A stretch of 64,000 bases of DNA from Channa striata (taxonomy: Eukaryota > Chordata > Actinopteri > Anabantiformes > Channidae), in assembly GCA_033026295.1 (NCBI GenBank), contig CM065187.1, positions 124,001 to 188,000 on the forward strand, given 5' to 3'. The translations under genes were made by a program, and so were the position numbers. How positions within the stretch are numbered: position 1 is the stretch's first letter; every line of letters begins with the position of its first letter. The notes beneath the pieces are model-generated. The model saw only the letters and a list, made by a program, of their open reading frames with translations, had not been told where the DNA came from and did no database searches. Positions 56,000 to 64,000 of the stretch are shown one piece after another.

Positions 56000-58880
56000 T
56001 AATGATGACTAAACATTAAACGTTTTTTTATGCTATCATGGAGGACTACAACCGGGCAGATCTCCCAAAGGTGTGTAATGATGATAAGTTATTGATGACA
56101 TTTAGATGGATTATGTGTCAAAGGAATTTAAAATCCATAAGACCCACACACCAATAAAAAACCGTAACTCGAAGAAAATGAGAGCACAGAGCGAGAAAAA
56201 GGAAGACAATGATAGTTCTGGAACTGCTATTCTACACGCAATTCAAATCCTAACTGGCAAAAGGGACGAACAGACTGAACTTCTCAAAAGCTTTGAAAGA
56301 CGCATTGAAGCTAATACATTAGTAATAAGGGAAAACAAGAAAGAAATCAAGGTGCTTCAGAATAAACGTGAGGATGTCCAAAAGGAAAACAAATCACTGA
56401 ACAAAATCCTGGAACATGCTCAATAAAAAAGAAGATGGAATCTGAGACTGTTTGGTCTCACTAAAAAAAAACAGAAGATGTAAGAGAAATAGTTATTGGT
56501 ATATTTAACAGAGTTGTACTGATGTCTGTTGACTTGCTGAGAGAGACTGTAGATACAGTGAACTGCCTGGGCCAAAAAGATAACACAGCTACTTTTAATA
56601 CGCTGAGAGAAGTCACAATCCAGTTTGGCATGAGAACTGTTTGAGAAGAAGTATGGGGGAGGGGAAAAAAAAAAAAAAAAAAAAATCAAGAGATGCGAGA
56701 GTCTGCACGAAGATGCACTTACGCTTTAGGGAGGATTTCTGCAGAGAGGACTGGGAAGCTCGCAGTAAGTTGTAGTCCAAGAGGCTAGAAGAAAAGGGAA
56801 GAGAGCGTTCTAGAAGGAAGGATTCGCTCTCAATAACAACATAAGAGTTGACCCAGAGTAATCACTATTACATTGTCACCCTGGGAGTCTCAGGTACTGT
56901 GTTTGATACCTAGATGTTTATTCCTGATACAACAGATTGTTCATTCCTGCGCTTCAGCTTTACTGTTACATAGGCAACAAAATTCTAAATTCTTTTCTTT
57001 ATGTGTTCATTATTGTCCTTTCTGTTCCTAAACACTAGGGGGTTAAAAAATAATGTGAAACGTAAAGCCATTTTTCTTTTCTGTAAAGAACAAAGAGCAA
57101 TTTTTTTTCTGAGACTCATTCCATGGAGGAATACATTAAACTCTGGAAAGCGCAATGAGGGCACTTGCAATTCTTTAGTAATGGAACATCGCATTCAGCA
57201 GGAGTCATGATTTTGTTGAATGTATTCTGGTAATATTGTTGATCACAAAAGTGATAGAAGTGGACATGGGTTAATGGTGGTCACAGAAATAAATGGGATA
57301 AACTATATTCTATTATGTATATATGGAAACAACAAAAAAGTTAAAGATAAAGAAGCTCCTATCAGAAATGTGGAAGTGGAAAGTGTTCCATAAAACTGAC
57401 AAGATTATTATGGGAGGAAATTTCAATCTAGCTCCTGACAGCTGGTTAGATCGGTCCCCAGTAGTGGGACTGTGGCACAGGTTTGATAAAGTACAAGAGA
57501 TTTCCCAAGTGTGAAATCTCAGCAGCACCCCTTACTGACCATTGTCATTATCTCTTTATCTCTTATCCTTTCTAAAAAAGAAACGTGTCCTCCATCCATT
57601 ACGTAAAATGAATAAAACACTATTAGATGACAAATGTTTTTGTAGAGAAATTAAACAGGTGATTAAAGATATTACTGAACTGGAAATGTCCCCTCTTAGT
57701 AAATGTGAATGGTTTAAATTTACAGTAAAACAGGTGGCTATTAGAATAAGCAAACACAATCCTAAGCCAAGAATGCAGAAACAGCAGGAAATTATTAGTG
57801 AGATTAATAAACTCTGTGAGAAAGATGAATTATCATCAGAAGAACAATCACCTTCACCCTCACCTTAAACAATCTCCAGATGGATTGAGGATGGCGGAAG
57901 AAAATTCTACATACTTGTTTAGTTTAGAAAAACAGAGACAAAAAAATAATTAAAAGTTACAAACTGCTAGTTAATGAGGAAATAAAAACCTTTTCTAAAG
58001 AAAACTGTAAAACATTTTTTGAAATTATTAGCCAATGGCACAAGACCATTTGCAAAGAGTTCTAATGGATGAGGAATTAAAACATTGTAGAACTACATAT
58101 TTCAATTCCAAAAATAAACCTTTAGAATAAACTGGCTGAAAACATGTTTATCGCAAACTGACTCTATGGGGTTTCATATACCAAGGTCTCTATTTAAGGA
58201 CTTAGGAGGGATTGAGTTGCTTTTGAAATATTATTTTGAAGTTAAAAAACTCTCTATTAAATTGCCAAACTCCCACAGATTCTCCTTTAAAGGAAATTAT
58301 TACTTTCACATAACTTCTACCGTCATAATTTTACCTTATGGAATAACGGAGCAATACAATTTAGTAGGAAATCCTTTTTTAAGAGAATTTGAACAGTTGG
58401 TAAGGCAGTCATCCACAGACCACAGGGTCAGTGGCTCAGTCCCCCCTTGCTGCGTGTCGAAGCGTCCTTGTGGAAGATACTGAATCATCGCCATCGTGCG
58501 TGTGTGTGTGTGTGTACCAAATTACCCTGTAAGTTGCTTTGGATAAATACATTTTTTAAAAAGCGTTTACTAAATAACTACACAAATTTTGTAAATCTAT
58601 TGCACTGGCCCTATTACATTACCCTATTATATTATGAAGTTAGCAGGACACTACCAAATTTAATTATCAATTATCAAGAGTCGAAACTGACAGATCGTAA
58701 ATGCAATAAATATATATGCACAGCCTTTAAATGGATATTATTTCAATACATACAATACCTACAATACATACTGCTATACCTCCTACTTATTTCCCCGTTT
58801 ATTGTCTTATATTTTTGTATTGTGTATTTCTACCTCTAAAAGTGTTTGTATTTTTGTACAGTTCAATAAAGTTTATATAC
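56000..58880 (+). mobile_element. L1/Tx1-type LINE, degraded, with ORF1 and endonuclease traces
   Basis: The ORF1 remnant (56106-56426) is a basic, coiled-coil-like frame: EQTELLKSFERRIEAN, ENKKEIKVLQNKREDVQKEN. Near 56700-56830 another frame reads LRFREDFCREDWEARSKLW, the usual ORF1 C-terminal block. ORF2 endonuclease traces follow from 57040 (TRGLKNNVKRKAIFLFCKEQ), then DKIIMGGNFNLAPDSWLDRS near 57400, all broken by stops. The 3' end is near 58880 with aataaagtttatatacaaaa. A SINE is inserted at about 58392. Most of the RT domain is missing. Confidence 0.72.
58392..58575 (+). repeat. tRNA-derived SINE
   Basis: The head is partly preserved (agttggtaaggcagtcatcc ... gtcagtggctcagtcccc). The body follows (gtcgaagcgtccttgtgg), then a (gt)n run, then the tail gtaagttgctttggataaat. 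Same family as 32660-32737 (- strand) and 42608-42772. Confidence 0.75.
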
Positions 58881-59345
58881 AAAAAAAGTTCACACCAGCG
58901 ACAAGGCTGAAGGAATGTCAATAAAGTTTAAGATCTTCACAACGGTTAGTTACTAAACCAGCTGCGGGCGCCAGACGCCGAACCGGGACTTGCATTAACG
59001 CTTCACGGCCTACCGCGTGAACCGGCCAGCACCGCGTTGGAAAACTTGTGTTTTTTCCAAACAGATCCCATTTCATATTACTCGAGTAGAACAGACAAAG
59101 ACGGCGGAGGTTAGCATAAATCAGGTCAGAAAATATGGAGGCTTGCAATGACACGGACTTTGCGGTGAATAGTAAAACAGCCGACTGTCTTACAGAACCC
59201 TTCCTGATGTGAAACGGACACAGATGCTGTTTTCTGGTGATTTCGAAGAGTGACTCACGTAAATTGTCACTTTTTGTATGGAGTTCCGTATAGCAGTCTG
59301 TGCAGCAGCAGAGGTCACTGACACACAAACACAGCGTGATCCCAC

Positions 59346-59483
59346 CTGGAGAAGTTCCGGCAGTTCTTCCTTGTCGTTTGAACCAGTGTTTAGCCTCCAA
59401 AACTGCAAGCCATATAAAACATTACATAAAGTAAAAAAAAGGCAAAGTAAAAAGAGGATGAAAAAGAAAGACTTGCTCCTCAT
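59346..59483 (-). CDS. candidate first coding exon, type II membrane anchor
   Basis: Forty-six codons from ATG to a donor CAG|GTGGGATC: MRSKSFFFILFLLCLFFTLC then NVLYGLQFWR, an acidic stem (NDKEELPELLQ) and the splice. The layout is a short basic N-terminus, one hydrophobic segment and a luminal stem, as in Golgi type II proteins. I do not recognise the family. The frame is open upstream without another ATG, and the start has T at -3. The region 59440-59660 is CpG-rich. No downstream exon was found in the repeats below 58.9 kb, so it may be a chance frame. Confidence 0.3.
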
Positions 59484-59699
59484 AAACTTCTCTCCACCGT
59501 CTCCCTCGGCTTCGTCCGCAACCACTTCCGTGAGCCAGCGTTGTCACGCCTACACGCATGATAAAGAGGAGGCCTTTAGCGAATTTAGACCAATCAGAAG
59601 GCGAGCTCTTGGACAAGGGGCGGGGCCTTGTTCCAGCCACGTAAGCGGGCATTGCAGTAACTCGTGATAAATCAGGCGAAAAAACATGGTGAATTAAAA

Positions 59700-61654
59700 T
59701 TAATATTTTATTATATACAATAATTTATCTGTTTGTTTATTTTCAGGTGTGCAGGAAATGCCACAGTATAAAAATATACAGTACATTACGTCATTACAAG
59801 TCAAAGCGTTGCATTTACAAGATCACTAAGGTGCAAAATAATAACTGTACTTCTGTGCTACTGCATAATTTTTAAAACAAATGTTAAGAAAAGTTTTCTT
59901 GCATAAAATTGACCTGACAGCTGTAATGAATGTATATAGTAAGTAATTTTTTTGAGCCCAGAATATTTAACAGTTTTATTTGATAAAATCTCTTTATTTA
60001 TATAGCCAGAGATTTGAAATGTGTTTATTTTTTAGATTTTACCTGATGATCTTATAAGAGTAAAAGAACTTTTCATTTACTCTATTAAATCCAGAAAACT
60101 GTAACTGTGGAGGAGTGAGTGAGGCGCAATCAAGCACTGAAGAACACTTTTTTTCTTAGACAGCCAATCGGCTTTAGGCTTTTCTTACACCCAGTGAAAA
60201 CAAAGATTCAATTTTATTTCTAAGAAACTGTAAAAAATAAATATTTTATTCAGATTTTTTCAGACTTTATCTGAACTTCACTTATTTTCTTATGTTGAAT
60301 ATTTCAACAGAAGATTAATACAGTTGCCCCAGGCCCACAGCTTCACTCACATCATTTAATCCTAACCTGAGACATTACTACATCCTGATCTTCTCATCTT
60401 TAGATTAACCTCACATGCACATTAGTTTAATAATTTTTTCTTTGTGCTATGAGAAACATGTACATGTATACATTGACAGCAGTGATGACAACTCACAAAT
60501 GTTCAGTAGAATCACATCCACCATGATTATCTGACACACTGTAGATCCACACAGTCAGACCACGTGTTGATATCAGGGGTAAATGTGACAGAAAAGCAGC
60601 ACTTCATGCCAGACAGCACGTACACATCAGAAACATGATGATTAGCACACAGTAAACCTTGAACATCCACACTGACCTTTATTCTGAGCTTACCTGTTAA
60701 TGGCTGCAGAGCTGCACTCGCTGTGCTCAGGGTTGCTACAGTGCTTATATGTGCAGTCAGCTGACCCCTGGATACACCTGGACAGGTGAACAGTCTATCA
60801 CTGGACTGATTTGTAAGACCTTGTTAGGGCATTGCTGAGCCCATGATGCCATGCAGTGTAGGATGGTATCCTCCATTCACACAGTGACAGCAGTGTAAGT
60901 GTTCCAGTTGGTGCAGAATGCACACTTGCTTACCAATACATCTAAGCATGAGAACAAAACCACCATGTTGTGTTCTCTTTGCTTCCTATTCATTTCAGGA
61001 TCCATTTTTAATATATTGTTAATAGATTTTGGAGCTGAACCGATTACTGTCAAGCGTTTATAAATAAAGGTTTCATTACACTGCTTTACATCTTCCAGCA
61101 TCTGACTAACTGAGCTCACCTGATTCAGGTTATCAGCAGTCGGTCTACAACAAATCCTACTGCCCATAAGACATGAATTTAAATTCAGCAGGAAATTTAC
61201 ATATTTGCTGCAGGTCATAACTACAAACGGTGCTGTAATAAGTCCTGAAGACACTTGTCATAAAAAGTGCTCATTAAAAGTTTCATTTTGTGTTGATTTA
61301 TGAACTTGTGTTGAGCTTTTCAATGGCTCTTGTTTGGTTTGTTCATTGGAACAAAATTTATACATTTTACCAAAACACCTCATTTTCAATGGCAGTTGAA
61401 TAAACTCAATAAGGATGAGGTTGAACAGTACAGCACCAGTGGCCTGCAGGCAGCCTTGTCCCTTCCTGACACAACCTGCCCATTTTGTCTGGAGCTCAGG
61501 ACCAACACCAAGGTAGCTGTACTATGTTAAAATAATCAATAAGAGAACACAGCGACATGTTTGACCCATGGCAATAACAACCACCTTAGTTTAAGTAAAT
61601 AACTGAATAAAGCCCTTTAATGTTCATGCTGGAATTTCTGGTCAGCAATGGTCA
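59700..61654. other. intergenic DNA with unassigned open frames
   Basis: AT-rich. A 125-codon - strand frame at 60877-61254 (contains RICCRPTADNLNQVSSVSQM, ILKMDPEMNRKQREHN) has no recognisable homology; it could be old mobile DNA. A + strand frame at 61330-61530 (TTCPFCLELRTNTKVA) is likewise unassigned. Confidence 0.4.
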
Positions 61655-61790
61655 CCAAAGTCCCTCCCCACAAATACAAACGAATAAGAATCATCAGTAA
61701 GGCTTCAGTCCCTTTTAGACTGCTTTGTGCCCATAGATCTTGCTGAGTTAACTTTAACTATTACATCATCAAAACCAACAAAATGTCTGG
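61655..61790 (+). mobile_element. L2 LINE internal fragment
   Basis: ccccacaaatacaaacgaat through agactgctttgtgcccatag to accaacaaaatgtct is nearly identical to 62928-63047 in the larger L2 copy. It is an isolated internal RT-proximal piece. Confidence 0.8.
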
Positions 61791-62159
61791 TCACCGGCCT
61801 GGCTTCTTGTCTAGGGTTGCAGCATGGTGGCGCCAAGGACAAAGCACAAACAAATATAAAAGCACGAACAAAAAGGAAACATTCTCGTCATTTTTAAATA
61901 CCAATTAATTTACTCAAGTGTGGCTTTGGCTTTCTTTGGCTACTTAGCATCAGGTGTACTACATACAGAAATGTGGCCATCTAACTAAAAGGAATTTATG
62001 TGACCACTGTTGGCTGAGTAGGATTTTTAAAACTTGGGAAACACCTAACTTAGGCCTGGACTGTAGGTCACCTTTATTTGGCTGTTGCATTTTCATGTTG
62101 CATTTTGATGTTGCATTTTTATTTCAATTGTTGCATTTTGATGTTGCATTGATAAATCA

Positions 62160-63501
62160 ATGCAAAATAAAACAAGTAAATGTTGATTATTAAATATCAG
62201 ATCTCTCTCATCTAAATATCTGTTAGTAAATGACTTGATAAGCGATCCTCAATTCGATTTATTTTGTCTCACTGAAACCTGGTTGCAGCAGGAAGAATAT
62301 GTCAGTTTAAATGAGTCGACCCCCCCAAGTCATGACTATCATGTTCCTAGAAGCTCAGGCCGAGGTGGAGGAGTAGCAGCAATCTATCACTCAAGCTTAC
62401 CGATAAACCCTAGACCTAAACATAGTTATAACTCATTTGAGAGTCTTTCTCTGAGCCTTTCACACCCAATTTGGAAAACTCAAAATCCACTCCTATTTGT
62501 TATTGTGTACCGTCCTCCAGTCCCTTATTCTGAAATTTTGACTGAATTCTCAGATTTTCTAGCCGACTTAGTGCAGATAAAGTCGTCACAGTGGGCGATT
62601 TTAACATTCATGTAGATGCTGACAGTAACTCCATGATCACGAAGACTAGAAAGGAAGTGGCGTTCCACTCATTCACAAGAATCACACTTAGCCTGGAAAA
62701 AGAGTTTATACTTATACAAATTAGCCTCCATAAAGCCAGAACAGCTTATTATTCATCACTAATAGAGGAAAACAAGAACAACCCCCGGTTTCTTTTCAGC
62801 ACTGTAGCCAGGCTGACTAAGAGCCATAGTTCAGTTGAGACTAGTATTCCCTCAACGCTATGCAGCAATGACTTCATGAACTTTTTCACAACAAAAGGTA
62901 CTATTAGAAATACATTCACCAGACCCTCCCCACAAATACAACAGAATTAGAATCATCAGTAAGTCCTCAGTCCCTTTTAGACTGCTTTGTGCCCATAGAC
63001 CTTGCTGAGTTAACTTCAACTATTATGTCATCTAAACCAACAACATGTCTGCTAGACTCTATTCCAGTTAGACTGCTCAAAGATGCTCTACCCTTATTAG
63101 ACACGTTCGTATTAGATATCATTAATCTATCTTTACAAACAGGATATGTACCAAAGGCCTATAAGGTAGCTGTAATCAAACCTCTACTTAAAAAACCTAG
63201 TCTGGATCCAGGTGTTTTAGCCAATTACAGACCAATATCCAACCCCCCCTTTATTTCTAAAATACTTTAAAAAGTAGTTGTAAAGCAATTATGTGACCAC
63301 CTGCGCAGAAACGAATTTCACGAAGAATTTCAGTCAGGATTCAGAGTTCATCATAGCACAGAAACCGCACTGATTAAAGTCACCAACGATCTTCTTCTGG
63401 CTTCAGATAATGGACTTGTCTCTATACTAGTTCTGCTAGATCTTAGTGCTGCATTTGACACCATTGATCACAGAAAATTATTACAGAGACTAGAACATGT
63501 T
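62160..63501 (+). mobile_element. L2 LINE with endonuclease and RT parts, interrupted by an RTE copy
   Basis: The endonuclease reads LFCLTETWLQQEEYVSLNES, SSGRGGGVAAIYHSSLPIN and VIVYRPP, then after a frameshift GDFNIHVDAD. An internal deletion jumps to KARTAYYSSLIEENKNNPRF. RT blocks follow: AVIKPLLKKPSLDPGVLANY, QSGFRVHHSTETAL and VLLDLSAAFDTIDH. The frame stops abruptly at about 63501, where an RTE copy in the opposite orientation begins. Confidence 0.88.
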
Positions 63502-64000
63502 ACTACTACTTCTCTTTCGGCTTTTCCCATCAGGGGTCGCCACAGCGAATCATCCTTTTCCACTTCACTCTATCCTGGGCATCTTCCTCTCTGACATGAG
63601 CTAACCTCATGTCCTCTGTTAGGACATCCATATATCTCCTCCTTGGTCGTCCTCTCGCCCTCTTGCCTGGCAGCTCCATCTCCAACATCCTTCTACCAAT
63701 ATATTCACTATCCCTCCTCTGCACATGTCCAAACCATCTCAATCTGGCCTCTCTGACTTTGTTGCTAACACAGACAACGTGCGCTGTCCCTCTGATGAAC
63801 TCGTTCCTAGTTCTGTCCAACCTTGTGACTCCTAAGGAGAACCTCAACATCTTCATCTCTGCTGCTTCCATCTCTGCCCCTTGTCTCTTTCTCACTGCTA
63901 CTGTCTCTAACCCATAGAGCAGAGCTGGTCTCACCACTGTACTGTACACCTTTCCTTTGAGTCTTGCTGACACTCTTCTGTCACACAACACTCCTGACAC
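63502..64000 (-). mobile_element. RTE-type LINE (copy C), continues past the window
   Basis: An uninterrupted - strand frame from the edge reads VSGVLCDRRVSARLKGKVY, ALLYGLETVAVRKRQ, LRWFGHVQRRDSEYIGRRML and EDMRLAHVREEDAQDRVKWK, ending IRCGDP then the shared 3' UTR and (tac)n. The frame is intact over 156 codons, the best preserved of the copies. Confidence 0.9.

Noticed and set aside
59278..59667. 129-codon + strand open frame
   Set aside because: No recognisable domain; it overlaps a CpG-rich region and a slightly more plausible - strand exon, and is probably chance.

Overview
The window is vertebrate nuclear DNA, most likely from a ray-finned (teleost) fish. Compact multi-exon genes with GT-AG introns lie in AT-rich DNA full of fish-type retrotransposons (L2, RTE, L1/Tx1), hAT and Tc1 DNA transposons, and tRNA-derived SINEs. 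Protein names come from reading translations by eye against remembered family sequences. No database search was run.

Six protein genes can be rebuilt. On the + strand are cysrt1 (cysteine-rich tail protein, 2782-3033) and rnf224 (RING E3 ligase, two exons, 7480-8969). On the - strand, head to tail, are pisd (mitochondrial phosphatidylserine decarboxylase, nine exons, 9589-19509), wdr36 (UTP21, small-subunit processome, 22 exons, 20655-37449), slc25a46 (mitochondrial outer-membrane carrier-family protein, eight exons, 39319-44372) and slc31a1 (CTR1 copper transporter, four coding exons plus a 5' UTR exon, 48930-51700). Exon phases close exactly in all the multi-exon models. cysrt1-rnf224 and wdr36-slc25a46 are also neighbours in human, so the window joins blocks that are separate in mammals.

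Between and inside the genes lie: a 633-bp hAT element with an exact 8-bp target duplication (576-1224); four copies of one RTE-type LINE, one with a 15-bp target duplication in wdr36 intron 1; a Tc1-like element in a pisd intron carrying a second, younger insertion; L2 and older LINE remnants; L1/Tx1-type LINE remnants; a MITE nested in a LINE; and tRNA-derived SINEs. From about 51.7 kb to the end the window is almost all decayed mobile DNA, apart from one possible exon at 59.35-59.48 kb. It ends in an RTE copy nested in an L2.

The genes do not form one pathway. pisd and slc25a46 both concern mitochondrial phospholipid and membrane state. The most informative oddities are in wdr36: an inferred GC-AG intron, a 28-nt microexon whose acceptor is duplicated, and a donor site duplicated inside a short minisatellite. 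I found no clearly new gene system.
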